A DNA stretch of 64,000 bases from Paraescarpia echinospica (lineage: Eukaryota > Annelida > Polychaeta > Sabellida > Siboglinidae), in contig CM034534.1 in the NCBI GenBank assembly GCA_020002185.1, positions 13,517,027 through 13,581,026 of the forward strand. The letters run 5' to 3'. The position numbers and the translations under genes are program-made. Position 1 is the stretch's first letter; each line of letters opens with the position of its first letter. Below, one piece after another: positions 1-12,049 of this stretch. Under the pieces are notes generated by a model. It did not search any database. It saw nothing but the letters and a program-made list of their open reading frames with translations, and had not been told where the DNA came from.

Positions 1-780
1 CAATGCACCAGGGCGGAGTAAACATAAGTTCTCCCGTCATCTCTCCCCGTTTATAATTCTCCATTTATGCCGCACTGTGTATTGTACTTTAACTGTTGTT
101 GGTATATTACATAGACAATTAATATGATTTGACTTTTGGAAGTTTCCCCGCAGTGTGCGCCATCTTGGATTCGCCCCTACTGGCGTCAACCATAACTATC
201 CTTGAACTTGCATAGATCAGAATACATATAATAGATTAGTAATATTATGTACGCCGCGTACACATATGTTTACTACATCATATCATGTAATATAACATAT
301 GACCAAAGTTTTAATACCATTCTAACGAATAAATAACTTCAATAGTTGTAGGTATGCAAGAATAATTAATGTTGAAGTTCACACACCTCAAATCCGGCTG
401 CCTGTGATTGGCAGGGTATAAAGGCAAGTAAATTTTCTATGTTAATTGCAGCTTGACGTGCTCAATATATAGGGTTATATCACGTGGCATGGATGACCAC
501 AACGTCTATGGGAACGGCGTATGGCTTAGGGGCCGATATATCCCTCCCTTGCAGAGTACAGCCACACGGGGTGGGTCAGCTGTGAGAGATCAGGATTGTG
601 ACACTACTTTCCAGAGTAGCGTTATGAGGAGCAACCGATGAGATGTCCCGAGCCGATCATTGGTGCAGTTAGCTCTGTACCATAGGCAGTAACGGCTCCA
701 GTGTCTCCCACTTCCTGATTCTCTCTTTTGTCTTGCATAAATTATTTTGATATTGTATATAAGTGATATAACAAATGTAG
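1..780. other. no recognisable gene
   Basis: AT-rich sequence without a convincing exon. The short open frames in it show no motif, no repeat structure and no flanking splice signals that I could support. The LINE remnant starts near its right end. Confidence 0.5.
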
Positions 781-1645
781 TAGAACGTGGCATGAAGATT
801 TTTGCGGATGATACAAAAATATACCACCAAATTTCAACAATACAACATTGCTTAGATCTGCAGAAAGACTTAGACAAATTACAGGAATGGGCTGAGAAGT
901 GACAGTTAAACATTCACCCGGACAAATACAAAATAATGATAATTGGACACGGGCACCCAGAATTGAACCACACCTTGACTACAGCAGCAGGTACAAATCC
1001 TCTGGAATGTAGCCATGTCGAGAAAGACCTAGGCATCCAGGTTGACGATCAGCTGAGATTCACAAAACGCATCCAAAAGGCTGTATCAAGTACAAACAAG
1101 TTGCTGGGTGTAATTCGTCGTACGTATCAATATCTAGATAAGACAACCTTTCTCCCTCTTTATAAGGGACTTGTCCGACCATCTTTGGAGTATGGCGTAG
1201 CAGTCTGGTCTCCAAAGTATCAGTATGATATTGATGCTGTGGAGGCTGTCCAAAGAAGAGCGACACGAGTGGTTCCAGAATTAAAACATTATTATTATGA
1301 AACGAGACTATAGGTCCTAAGCTTAACAACGTTAACATATCGTAGATTACGAGGGGACGTTATTAATGTTTATAAATACTTGAATGGCATATTTACTTGC
1401 AAGCGCACTATATTTAACCTGGACCTGTTCGAAGGAACACGGGGGCATTCTTTAAAGTTGTATAAAACAGGAGTAAACGAGAAATAAGGAGACTCTTCTT
1501 TAGCGAGAGAGTAATTGATGTATGGAACACCTTACCCGAAACTATTGTCACAGCTCCAACAGTAAATGCACTGAAAAACCGACTCAATATATTATGGATG
1601 CACCAGAAGATGTATGTATGTATGTATGTATGTATGTATGTATGT
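781..1645 (+). mobile_element. 3' fragment of an L2/CR1-type LINE
   Basis: The translation contains the reverse transcriptase core motif FADDTKIY (about 805-830), followed by the thumb pattern KDLGIQVDDQLRF, then LYKGLVRPSLEYGVAVW and EAVQRRATRVV, which are diagnostic of the end of non-LTR retrotransposon ORF2. A stop replaces the expected Trp in AEK*QLNIHPDK (about 900), and further stops and shifts follow in the LRGD...TRGHSLKLY tail, so it is dead. It ends in a (TATG)n run, as L2-type elements commonly do. Only the C-terminal third of ORF2 remains; the 5' part is absent. Confidence 0.85.
1611..1645. repeat. (TATG)n microsatellite at LINE 3' ends
   Basis: About nine tetranucleotide copies. 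It sits exactly where the plus-strand LINE remnant ends and the minus-strand LINE remnant begins, so it is probably the shared 3' tail at which two oppositely oriented copies abut. Confidence 0.8.
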
Positions 1646-1880
1646 CCTCTGAGGCGACGGTATGATAGAGTTGGTAATTTCAGTCTATGTAAACGTTCTT
1701 TGTATTCAAGGTCTTTGAAATCAGGAATTGATTCGGTTGCACTGTGTTGAACATTTTCAAGAGCTGTAATATGTGTCATTAAGAAAGGACTCCATACCTG
1801 ATTATCGTATTCAAAGTGTGGACGAACGAGATACTTACAAGTTGTAGAAAAAGACTTTTCATCCATGTGATCGAAAGTAC
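1646..1880 (-). mobile_element. LINE 3' fragment, inverted to the preceding one
   Basis: The minus-strand frame reads CKYLVRPHFEYDNQVWSPF, then ENVQHSATESIPDFKDL and ERLHRLKLPTLSYRRLRG, the same C-terminal ORF2 region as in the plus-strand copy at 781-1645 but divergent. The two fragments meet tail to tail at the (TATG)n tract. No complete RT core remains. Confidence 0.8.
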
Positions 1881-2359
1881 GTCAGATTATCTCCATCATC
1901 GACATGGCTTTATTAATTTTGTTCTGACATATTTTCCTCAACATTAAGCACTTCTATCACGGATAATCGTAACATAAAATGCTTTAGTTGCGCAATAACA
2001 TATCAAAACTTAAAGGAGGCCGGATCGAGCCAGTCTCCTTAAAACAACAGTCTCCTGTATGCAGTGAAATATGCATAAACGTTCCCCCATATGCTCTATA
2101 TATACATAGATTATATATGGAACTTCACTATTAAGGTCACAATTGGGACTGCATAAAAGAAACCTGAATACCGAGATGACCATATTAGTGGGACTAATTT
2201 CCTATACTTTACACTATATATGGAACTAACGTGGGACTGTCCTAGGGTGACCTTATTTGTAATGTAGGAGTATTAATGAGGTGACCTAAATCGAGTTTCA
2301 ACTGTAACTATATGATATGTGTGGATGTAGATATTAATTAATTAACTCTTTTTTGGCAG

Positions 2360-2830
2360 GGTCACATCTACAAGTGCATCTACTAGTGAGTGTAATGTGC
2401 TTGGTGCGGAACTTGAAAACACGTATTCAACCATAAAAGCAATTGATAGTGTTCTGCATATATACTCGTCACATAGCAAACACACTTTTGGTGACATGTC
2501 TATCCCCACACTAAATTTCCTCCCATTGATTCATTGTGTTGCCCAAGGGGATTATTGGGGTCAAAACACCAATACAGTTTCTGAAACAAGGGATTGCTGT
2601 GAACGTCCATATGATGCTCGTCAAGCCATTTCAATTCAACATAATCAATGTACTGGATTGCACATATGAGTTTGCGTCATTTTTTGTGTGATTCTAAATG
2701 TTGATATATTAGTAGAAGTGGTTTTTTGTTGGAATGCTCTTGAAATGTATCTGGGGTTTTAACATTTTTAGTGTATGTAGTTGGTTTTCCATTGAAATGC
2801 TGTTGGAATAAACTTTTGAAATATTACGAT
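2360..2830 (+). other. possible terminal exon of an unrecognised gene
   Basis: A pyrimidine-rich tract ending in TTTTTTGGCAG (to 2359) precedes an open frame running to the stop at 2667-2669, and an AATAAA lies at 2807-2812. The product (about 100 residues, containing the segment LGAELENTYSTIKAIDS) matches no family I know. There is no independent evidence that it is transcribed. It would be convergent with the KDM6 remnant on the minus strand. Confidence 0.25.
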
Positions 2831-3690
2831 TCGTTACGTAAGACTGGTGCAGAGACCCCCAAACTCATGTAGCGCTTCGTCACGCTTGCCCACAGAACTC
2901 CCTCTGTGCTTTATTAGACGGCTCCTTACATAATGTACATGTAACTAAATGTGATTTTTGGAAGAGCATCCAAATGTAATTTACTTTCACAAGTTCTTTG
3001 TATGGAATATGTTTGAATTAGCTATTGTTTGAACTGTAAAATTTAATTATTCCAATATGTAATGCAAAATTGGTTTCTGTTACAGGAGCGGGCCGGCGGC
3101 TTAATATAACAAGCGAGAATGTAAACAGTTGGGAGCCTACCACTGAAAAAGTGGGTTTATAGGTTTGTTCAAATAGTTTCGTAACAAGTATATATTGTAT
3201 TATTTTTCTGTCAATTGATACAAACATACGATATTATCTCTTTTGTGAAACATTAACACTCATTTATAAAATTTCACATATATGTATGTACCATATGACT
3301 TTTCCTAGCAATGTAAACAATACATTTGTGACCGAATGCTGTTAAAGTATTGCGTTGTAAATGCAGACATACTATGTCAGTTGTTTGTTTAAAAACTGTT
3401 GAACTGTGTTGTTTAAGACAATAGCGTTTCAGTGTTGTGTGTGGCAGGTTCGATCTCTGCTGGTGTTTAATATCCAAACACTACTGGTTGTGCACACACA
3501 TTTATTCCACTCAATAACTTCAGCCATTTACAATAACTCCAACTGAACTAAGTTAATTCCACTTAAACAAATATTGGAAATAGCTCAGCAAATTAGCATT
3601 AGGAGGAAAGGAGCAAACTTGCATGCTTTCTACAGAAAGACGTCAGTAGTCGACCACATGCTAATGTTCGACAACTACAACTGTACTCTA
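2831..3690. other. no recognisable gene
   Basis: AT-rich sequence between a possible terminal exon and the KDM6 remnant. I see no domain, splice-flanked frame or repeat. Confidence 0.5.
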
Positions 3691-3691
3691 G

Positions 3692-3810
3692 TATGAGGGA
3701 GGGAGGGGGAGAAAGAGTGAGGGAGGGAGGGATGGAAGGAGGGAAAGAGAGGGAGGAAGGGAGGGAGAGAGAGCGAGCGAGAGAGAGCGAGAGCGAAAGA
3801 GAGAGGGGAT
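3692..3810. repeat. purine (GGGA/GAGA)n tract
   Basis: Nearly pure purine strand made of GAGG, GGGA and GAGC units. Low-complexity sequence just downstream of the KDM6 remnant. Confidence 0.85.
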
Positions 3811-3868
3811 GATAACAGAGTCAGCTGAAAGAGAATAGGCCACAGAGGAGGGAGACTTCAACACAAGC

Positions 3869-4144
3869 TCAAGAACAAGGAGAAATCCTCACCGCAGTGC
3901 CAGTCGTGGCGACAGTACAAGTTGTCGTGGGGGTGGTACCAGTCGTCGTAGCGACAGTACCAGTCGTCGTGGCAGCAGTACTTAGATGAAAGTTGTCATA
4001 GACACTCTTTAAGTCATCCATCTTGTACTGACTGAGAACAACGAAGCCGTCGAGGATGTTACTGGCGCATCTCGCACACTACAGACACTCGACCACGTGC
4101 TTCTTGTCTTGCTCCATAACAAACAGGATGTTGAACACCTCCAC
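3869..4144 (-). pseudogene. KDM6-like last exon, zinc-binding domain and tail
   Basis: Acceptor CCACCAG, then VEVFNILFVMEQDKKHVVEC, matching the UTX segment after its first CxxC, and later GFVVLSQYKMDDLKSVYDNF, also conserved in UTX. A TAG (4079-4081) interrupts the second Cys pair. The frame ends after a Thr-rich tail at TGA 3869-3871; a GTGAGG at about 3889-3894 could instead be a donor. Confidence 0.8.
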
Positions 4145-4462
4145 CTGGTGGTAGCAATGCCAAGCTCACGTCACATGACATCAAATTCAGAAATCTGATT
4201 GGCTATTTTATGTAAAGTCCTGACACTTTTGAAAAAATATAAATACGCATTGTCAATACACTACCACAAAAGAAATCATTATTTTAATTACTTTTTCAAA
4301 AGAAGTGATTTCTATGATCATAACATTTTTGAGGATATAAAGGGAGATTGTCTGTTTGTTGTTATTGTAAAATCATAATATGCAGTGTAGACTATATCTA
4401 TTGTAACATACTGGCCACCCAAAGGTGCTCTAATTCACCTCACAGGAGGTGGTAACTTTCTT

Positions 4463-4738
4463 GTCACAAAGATGGTCGCATAAGTTTGCAAATATGGTCG
4501 CAAGGTTCACAAAGATGATCATATAAGTTCACAAAGATGGTCACATAATTTCACAAAGATGGTCGCACCAGTTCACAAAGATGATCACACCAGTTCACAA
4601 AGACGGTCACACAAGTTCACAAAGATGGTCGCATAAGTTCACAAATATAGTCGCATAAGTTCACACAGATGGTCGCGTCAGTTTGCAAAGATGGTCGCAT
4701 AAGTTCACAAAGATGGCCGTATAAGTTCACAAAGATTT
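4463..4738. repeat. 22-bp minisatellite, about 12 copies
   Basis: Degenerate tandem units with consensus AGTTCACAAAGATGGTCGCA plus two bases. It lies in the intron between two exons of the KDM6 remnant. I see no coding potential. Confidence 0.9.
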
Positions 4739-5372
4739 CGGATCACTCAAAACCTAAAGCCCCAACACCAGGTACTGGTGGTGGTTTGAACCAATACAAA
4801 AACTACACTTACGAGAACACCCCTTTATATATCATCAATGAGATTTTTTTTAATATAAAATTTACATGACACATCATTTCGTGTGACACCAACCTCGCAG
4901 TTGCTGCAGTTGCTGCAGTAGGGGTAAGACGACATTAAGGATTCGTCCGCCATTACCCTCCGAGAGAGTTCCCAATAGAAATGGCATTATGCAGGTTGTG
5001 TGAATTTCTGAGAGTACTTGTATAATGTTGATTGAGTAGAAATTATGTTTTTCTGCAGCGTGGTACCAGAGCTGTCAAATTATGACAGTTGTAAAATTGT
5101 GCTTTTCTGCGTATAGATACAGGTGTCATTTGGCTGTATGATGTCATTAAGGCAAATCACTGTCTGGTTCTAGCAGAAATGAAGGGGTGTCAGGTTTGAA
5201 AGTGGTTTATGGAAAATTGAGGTATGAGAATTTTACGAATTTTGCACAGCATGTGTATGAATAGAGAGTAAATATGGTGTAGAAATTTAAAGAAAACTGT
5301 TGGTTAAAATTTACAATAAAATGAAGGAAACGTTATAATGGCCGCCTATGGGGAAATCTAATGTGGTCTCAC

Positions 5373-5671
5373 CCCAGTAGTGCGCCGCCTCATTCTCTGC
5401 GTGTCCATAGAACTTCACCTCCGTGCCTAGAGAGTGGGCGTAGTCGATGACGACGCGACTATGTCGGAGAGAGTGACACAGACATGTCTTGATGAGGTCG
5501 TAGTCTCGCGTCGGTGACGTGGACATTGCGTGCGAGGTTCCACAACAGTTGCACCATGGGAACAAGCGACTTGCACAGCTGAAGCTTGTTGTATTCGTAG
5601 CGCTCGGCTGACAACATGTACTGCTTGAAGGTCAACGGTCCCACGTTCCACGCGATGTTGTTGCACCAGCC
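5373..5671 (-). pseudogene. KDM6-like exon, end of JmjC and start of zinc domain
   Basis: It begins [13 protein letters not shown] after an acceptor CGACAG and continues [20 protein letters not shown] and [12 protein letters not shown], as in UTX. The frame then shifts by one near 5510, and the matching continuation ([13 protein letters not shown], then EVKFYGHAENEAAHYW) is in the next frame. Donor GTGAGA is at 5372. In UTX the AHYC Cys begins the zinc CxxC; here the equivalent position reads Trp. Confidence 0.85.
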
Positions 5672-6558
5672 CTGTCGACACACATACAAACCGACACTGT
5701 CATGTCACGTGTCAATGGAAGGCAGAAAGATTCGTCTCTCTACATGTTTGACATTCCACGGCAAAGTGGGTATTAAATTGCAACATTTTTATAGATATTA
5801 TTGGCAGAATGAATCGTCTTTTTACACAGTATGTCACCAGCCTTGACAAAAAGTGGGTATTAAGTTGAACAATTATAAAATATAGTATTACACCTTTTTC
5901 TGGATTCAACAGATTATAAGCATTAAAATCACCCCTCATTTGTTGAAATATCAATATTTTTTATTCAATGGTAAAACTAAGCAAAGATTACATTTTTTTT
6001 TAAATTGGGATGTGTGGAAAAACCAATGTTCATACCATCATTTAGTATTGCTATACTTTAGCATTATTTGTCAAGGAAAATATCCCGGACATTGAAAGAA
6101 GAAATTATAAGGCAGACATGTCTGCCCAAATCAAAACGGTGATGTGATTTAGACAGCTATTTTTGGCTCTCATGTGCGGCGTAATAACCAGTTTGCTGCG
6201 GCACGTTAATCATCAACCTATTTAAACTCAGATAATGAGAACCTAGCACAGAAAAAAAATGATGCATCATATTTGACATGACATGACAAAGTGGGTATGA
6301 AATTGCAAAATTGTTAGTGTTTCGTAGGGGAATGACTGACAACATAATCTGTACACCGTAGAAAAGAAAGTAACTCTAAATAACTACCTGTGTGTTTTCT
6401 CGAAGTACACAGCCAATTGCTAAATAAGAGGCCCGGAAGCTAGGCAACCTAGAAACAGGGGAGTGGACGTTGTTGGCGCCTTGGTGCGGATGCACTTACA
6501 AAGCACCAAAGTTAGAGAAACAATATAATGATTACATAAGCCAGCTGTGGTCACTTAC

Positions 6559-6657
6559 AATGGCTTGAACCCAGTGGACGGTGCCGCTGTTGACCCACAC
6601 AAGGTCACCGGTCTTCTGGATGAACCGGTAGACGAGAATGTCATTCTCAAACTGGTC
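6559..6657 (-). pseudogene. KDM6-like exon, JmjC core with iron ligand
   Basis: Exactly 33 codons between acceptor CTGTAG and donor GTAAGTG, phase 0 at its 3' end. It encodes a YRFIQ...[17 protein letters not shown] segment; the His of TVHW corresponds to the third Fe(II) ligand of UTX. It is intact and joins in frame to the exon at 5373-5671. Confidence 0.85.
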
Positions 6658-6675
6658 CTACAGATTTGGCTACCG

Positions 6676-7816
6676 GGACCCGGTCAAATAGTTGATGCCA
6701 TTCCTACAAACATAAGGACCTGGTCAAATAGTTGATGCCATTGCTACATACATAACCAGGACCCGGTCAAATAGTTGATACCATTCTCACAAACACAACC
6801 AAGACACAGTCAAATAGTTGATGGCATTCCTACAAACACAACCAGGACCCGTCAAATAGTTGATACCATTCTCACAAACACAACCAAGACAAGGTCAAAT
6901 AATTGATGGCATTCCTACAAACACACACAGGACCCGGTCAAATAGTTCATTCCATTCCTACAAACACAACCAGGACCCGGTCAAATAGTTGATGACATTC
7001 CCACAAACATGAGGACCAGGTCAAATAGTTGATGCCATTGCTACAAACACAACCAGGACCCGGTCAAATAGTTGATACCATTCTCACAAACACAACCAAG
7101 ACACAGTCAAATAGTTTAAGGCATTCCTACAAACACACACAGGACCCGGTCAAATAGTTCATGCCATTCCTACAAACACAACCAGGACCCGGTCAAATAG
7201 TTCATGCCATTCCTACAAACACAACCAGGACCCGGTCAAATAGTTGATGACATTCCTACAAACATGAGGACCAGGTCAAATAGTTGATGCCATTGCTACA
7301 AAATACAAGCAGGACCCGGTCAAATAGTTGATACCATTCTCACAAACACAACCAAGACACAGTCAAATAGTTTAAGGCATTCCTACAAACACACACAGGA
7401 CCCGGTCAAATAGTTCATGCCATTCCTATAAACACAACCAGGACCCTGTCAAATAGTTCATGCCATTCCTACAAACACACATAGGACCCGGTCAAATAGT
7501 TGAAGCCATTTCTACAAACACAACCAGGACCCGGTCAAATAGTTGATACCATTCTCACAAACACAACCAAGACACGGTCAAATAGTTGATGGCATTCCTA
7601 CAAACACAACCAGGACCCGTCAAATAGTTGATACCATTCTCACAAACACAACCAAGACACAGTCAAATAGTTGATGGCAATCCTACAAACACACACAGGA
7701 CCCGGTCAAATAGTTCATGCCATTCCTACAAACACAACCAGGACCCGGTCAAATAGTTCATGCCATTCCTACAAACAAACACAGGACCCGGTCAAATAGT
7801 TCATGCCCTTTTTACA
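6676..7816. repeat. 43-bp minisatellite, about 26 copies
   Basis: Units begin GGACCCGGTCAAATAGTT and end ACAAACACAACCA, with recurring variants in the middle (GATGCCATTCCT, GATACCATTCTC, GATGGCATTCCT, CATGCCATTCCT). Variants such as the 'GATACCATTCTC' unit followed by an 'AAGACACAG' unit recur in the same order, so higher-order blocks were amplified. It starts 19 bp upstream of a KDM6 exon and ends at the outer border of the left inverted arm. Confidence 0.95.
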
Positions 7817-8137
7817 AAATGAAATTTCAATCAAGAGAACCCTGTTTCGAGTCCTTTGCTGTCGCATCAAACATTGAGCAAGTTCTTTCACTCTACATTG
7901 CTACAGTTCACTCAGCTCTATGGCTACCTGAAATAGACAGTGGTGGATATTTGTATATGAATAGTGTTTGTGCATTAATTGCAGCAAGGCTGAATGCTTC
8001 CCAGAGAAGTCGAAATGGTGTTTGATTGAACATGTCTGCCAGGGAGTGAAGTATAAAAGTGCTTTGAGCAGTCATGAGAACTTACCTTTATGTGTTCCTT
8101 CTCTTTAATTATGATTAATTATGACCATTTGTTGAAG

Positions 8138-8341
8138 GTATCGCTGTGAGGGACCTGATGTTCAACTATGAGACCCTGTCCGATGCCCTTTTGGAGAAAC
8201 AGGTGATCCCTATGTTCAAGGCCCAGACAGTGACGGACAGTCTGTTGCTGTAAAACACCCAGAGCGACGAGGGAAAGGGTGACTTCATCTCCCTTGCAAT
8301 CAAGAACAGACGTGTTGAGTTCAGGTTCAACAGTGGATCAG
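8138..8341 (+). pseudogene. laminin-G-like exon (left copy)
   Basis: 204 bp between acceptor GTTGAAG and donor GTACGG. The frame gives FKAQTVTDSLLL*NTQ then GKGDFISLAIKNRRVEFRF and NSGSG, the pattern of a laminin G domain of perlecan/agrin type (LLLY.G....GKGDFISLAL..G.VEFR...GSG). A TAA at 8251-8253 replaces the expected Tyr codon. The copy at 28981-29184 carries the same TAA, so the stop predates the duplication. Confidence 0.7.
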
Positions 8342-8389
8342 GTACGGCGTGTCTTCATGTAAAGGATGTAGTCTGTTCCTAGTTTTTCA

Positions 8390-9290
8390 TGTATTAATTA
8401 ATTTAATGTTCTTAAGAGTATACCAACTATGTTGAAGTTAAACTGCCCACCAAATTGTGTTTAGTAAGCGTGTAACTAAGGTCTCAATTTGAAGGCATGA
8501 ATGAATATGGCTGTGGACCAGAGCATGTATCAGTTTCTCTGCACTCTGTTGTTCGAGATATTTTCTCATTTTCCCAATGTTATATAGTTGTGCATAAACT
8601 GCTTGACATTAGGACTTGATATGTTGTTCCATAGACATGTGCTTATCAAAATAAATGCCCAAATTTTGCACACAATTGAAAGCATGTACCTCATTGCCCC
8701 CGATGTTAATGGATGTGTTGGTGCATTTTGCCAGTTGTTGCAGAGAACCAATTAAGATGTACTCAGTCTTGGAGTTGTTCATTTTTAATTACATGCTTTG
8801 CAACCAGCTATTGATGTCACTAATGCACCATTCTATAGACTCGCGATTGCTGTGCATAGAATCGGGGTTAAAACCACAGTACACCTGATGGTCATCAGCA
8901 TACGCATGCCCCAGCTTACTATGCTGATCAATGATATAAAAAACAGGGCTAGAATACTAGAATACTCTGTGAATTCCACAGGGCCAAGGTATGACCCTTC
9001 CGGTACTCCCTGATCAAGTTTAAACTGATCAGACACCGTACCATCAATAATAATTCATTGTGATCTTGACTGAAGATATGATGAAAACCAATTTAGAGCT
9101 GTGCCTGATACACCAAAAGAACAATTCATAATATTCAATAAAATTTCATGGTATCAAAAGCCGATGACACATTAATTAAAACCAGTTGTGTGACCTTCTG
9201 TTGGTCCATGTTTAAATAAAAGAATGTCGGACTGGACCTTAACAACTGCAGTTTCAGTAGACTAACAAGATGGCAAAGGAAATCCACATT
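8390..9290 (-). mobile_element. LINE reverse transcriptase fragment (left copy)
   Basis: Minus-strand frames read SDQFKLDQGVPEGSYLGPV (the conserved GVPQGS..GP step of non-LTR RT), then YADDHQVYCGF (catalytic YADD), SWLQSM, NNSKTEYIL and NLGIYFDKHMSMEQHI. Several stops and frameshifts are present. It is the same element as the plus-strand copy at 28086-28930 in the right arm. L2-like family; the endonuclease part of what may be the same family lies at 23.5-26.2 kb. Confidence 0.85.
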
Positions 9291-9439
9291 CTAAATGAAA
9301 GCAAAGTTGGTCTACACCAGCCCGTTGTGTTAATTTAGAGGTATACTGCAGATTCGATACAGGACGATAGTTTTTAGTCCTTTGTGACGAAGGTCCAAGG
9401 GACTATTGCCATCACTCTGCGTCTGACGTCCGCCGTTAG

Positions 9440-9720
9440 GTGCCGTATCTCAGAAACCATTCAGTAACTTTTTCTCTAATTTTGCATAGACGTATCTTAG
9501 GGTACTGCCACTATGCACGAGAAATCTGTATTTGATTGAATCATTCTAAGGGCCCCGTAGGGCCCCCCAAAAAAAATTTCTTCACATTTTGCCTATTTTT
9601 TTTAAAAACTGTTCAGTAACCTTTTCTCTAATTTTGTATAGATGTATCTTAAGGTGCTGCCACTATACACAAGAAATCTGTATTTGATTGAATCATTCTA
9701 AGGGCACCTCAGGGGCCCCC
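9440..9720. repeat. two copies of a ~150-bp segment
   Basis: Two near-identical stretches, each carrying TCTAATTTTG.ATAGA.GTATCTTA and ending ATTGAATCATTCTAAGGGC, lie side by side. Reverse-complement copies occur at about 27560-27830, and an extra copy at about 26480-26605 lies just outside the right arm. Confidence 0.85.
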
Positions 9721-11617
9721 AAAGTGCAAACGTTTTATATTATCTAGACCACCCCCAACACTAGATTTTGTGTATTGTACCAGAAACAGTGCCCAGCCTC
9801 ACTCCACTCTGCATTGTTCCATTGAGAGCTTCACTAATCTCTAAGGCCAGACACCCCAAGTGAAATGGTGTTTTTTGGCCAAAAAATACTGAAAATGGTT
9901 TTCTGCCAGATTATTATACCTTTGTATGCATACTATCAATAAAGTTTACTTCTATGACAATTACGTACCTCTAAGTGAGTTTTAATCATGGATCAAGCAT
10001 GTCGATATCATGTAATGAAATCCATTATGCAATCTTTGACAGCCATTTTCACAAAAACATTTTTCTTCAAATTTCTGCATTTGGAAACGGGATATCTCTT
10101 GGTATAATTATGCTATATAAATAATGTTTTCAGTGTGGCATTCAGCATATTCTACTGTGTGCAATGATCAGACACTTTTTGTAATCATGAATAGTTTGAA
10201 AGATATATTTTACCAAAAAGATTATTTAAAAAATAAAAACAACATTTCAAAAAATGCTCTGATCATTTCACAATAGAATCTATAGAGAACAATAATTATA
10301 ACTATATATGGATTCAATAAAAAATGGCAGTTTTTCCAAATTTGCCAATATTTGCTCAAAATGGTGGCCATTTTTGTTTGTTACCGTGGAAACGGGGGGT
10401 CTGGCTGAAAAAAAGTTCAATATATATTTTACTCAGTAAGACCCATTTCATGCATTGGTCAGAACAAAATTAAACTGTTTGCACAAATTAAAAAATAATC
10501 CTTTCTAACTGCCGTGTCTGGCCTTAATTGGTCACAGGCAGAGCAGACACATTTGACCCCTGTTAAACTGAACAGTTGCCTGCAGCTTTTAAACTGTATC
10601 TTCAAAACTATACATATGTACGTTATTCTGTCGTGTGGCTCATTCCCAGGTGTCACTGACACTGTTCACGAACACTCGGGCTTTTAGCCTTTTCTTGGAG
10701 GAAAGGCTAAAAGCCCGACCATTCAAGAACAGTTTTCTAGTACATCCATATTAGGCCTTATAATTCGATATAGTGAAAAATGCTACAGAAGGATACTAAC
10801 GTATTTGTTATTATCCAACAAGAGTATATATAACATATTGTCGTTCTCTTGTGTCACTGGTCCCGAAAACTCGTTCTTTTATAAGGGGAAATTCGGGACC
10901 ATTTAATTTTTTAGTATATGCATCATATGCCTTACATATACTTGATATACTAAACAATGCTAAAATATATGATAATGGCGTATTTTTTAATTTCCAACAA
11001 GCACAAATATAACATTGTCGTTCCGTTGTGTCACTGCATGGTCCCGAATAGTCGGGCTTTTAGTTTTTGGTAGGGTGATAGCCAAACGTCCGACCATTCG
11101 GGACCACTTTTTTAGTCCATGCATCATATATATAGACATTGTATATACTCTATAGACTGAACAATGCCACAGTAGGATAATGACGATGTTTTACTTTCGG
11201 ACAAGAGAAAATATAACATCATCGTTCCTTAAGTAGTGTCACTATATACATGGTCCCGAAAACTCGGGTATTTCGGCTTTACTATGGTGAAATGCTAAAA
11301 GCCCGACCATTCGGGACCACTTTTTTTAGTCCATACATCATAAGCCTTGTATCTTATACTTGTATACTATATCAAACAATGTTACACTATTTAATGACGC
11401 ATTATTTAAATTTTCGTCGTTCCTTATAGATTGTCACCAGTCCGGAACAAAAATTTGTTGGCCTACCCTATGCATACTAGGGCGAAAGACGAGCGTTCTT
11501 GACAAATGGTCAAGGTCTACTATATACATTCTGTGTATGGACACGCGTTCGACGAAACGATTATTATTTTCATAATTGATGTGTAATTGTCAATTCTGTG
11601 ACAGGTTTTAATGAATA

Positions 11618-11735
11618 GCGCGCGTGTGTGTGTGTATGCGTGTAGACTGTGTGTGCGCATGCGTGTGTTTGTTTACGTGTGCATGCGTATGTGTGTGTGT
11701 TTCGTTGCGTGTGTGCATGCGTGCGGGTCATGCGC
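11618..11735. repeat. TG/CG-rich simple repeat
   Basis: GTGTGTGT and GCGTGT runs inside the hairpin array. The open frames across it are low-complexity artefacts. Confidence 0.85.
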
Positions 11736-12049
11736 CCAGTTGCGAAACAGTCAGCCGGGCCTTCTCGATCGGGGAGTGAAGTCCATTATCGAAAAACTCC
11801 GTCATTTTTATGGTCAAAAGTTGACAACATATACATGCATGGATAACGATTGTTCCACGCGTACTGCAGGCCTTTATGAAATAACTTACTGAAGTAATTT
11901 ACTACTTGTATTAGGCGCGCTATACCTAATTATCATATTCTGCCGTGCGTGCGATCTATTCCCTTGTGTCACTGGTCACGAAAACTCGGGCTTTCAGCCT
12001 TTCCTAGGGGGGAATGGTAAAAGCCCGACCATTCGGGACCATTTCCCTA

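Larger units (their letters stand above)
3869..6657 (-). pseudogene. decayed KDM6/UTX-like H3K27 demethylase, 3' exons
   Basis: Three minus-strand exons (6559-6657, 5373-5671, 3869-4144) reproduce the end of the JmjC domain and the following zinc-binding domain of KDM6A/UTX-type demethylases, which remove methyl groups from H3K27 in the nucleus. The segments [20 protein letters not shown] and [13 protein letters not shown] are near-signature UTX sequence and include the third iron-binding His (TVHW). Damage: a one-base frameshift near 5510, an in-frame TAG at 4079-4081 inside the second zinc CxxC, and the first CxxC not recognisable. Upstream exons, expected at higher coordinates, are not seen before the minisatellite and inverted arm. 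It could be a degenerate paralogue, or a real gene damaged by sequence errors; I favour a pseudogene. Confidence 0.85.
7817..10609. repeat. left arm of 2.8-kb inverted repeat
   Basis: The reverse complement of this arm matches 26672-29507 nearly throughout, with a few percent divergence and small indels. Shared content from the outside inward: a SINE-like segment, a laminin-G-like exon, a LINE reverse transcriptase fragment, and a non-coding block with a ~150-bp duplication. The outer border abuts the 43-bp minisatellite; the inner border abuts the hairpin array. Confidence 0.93.

Noticed and set aside
6676..7816. Regular repeats resembling a CRISPR array
   Set aside because: Units are contiguous 43-bp tandem copies without unique spacers, in an animal genome.
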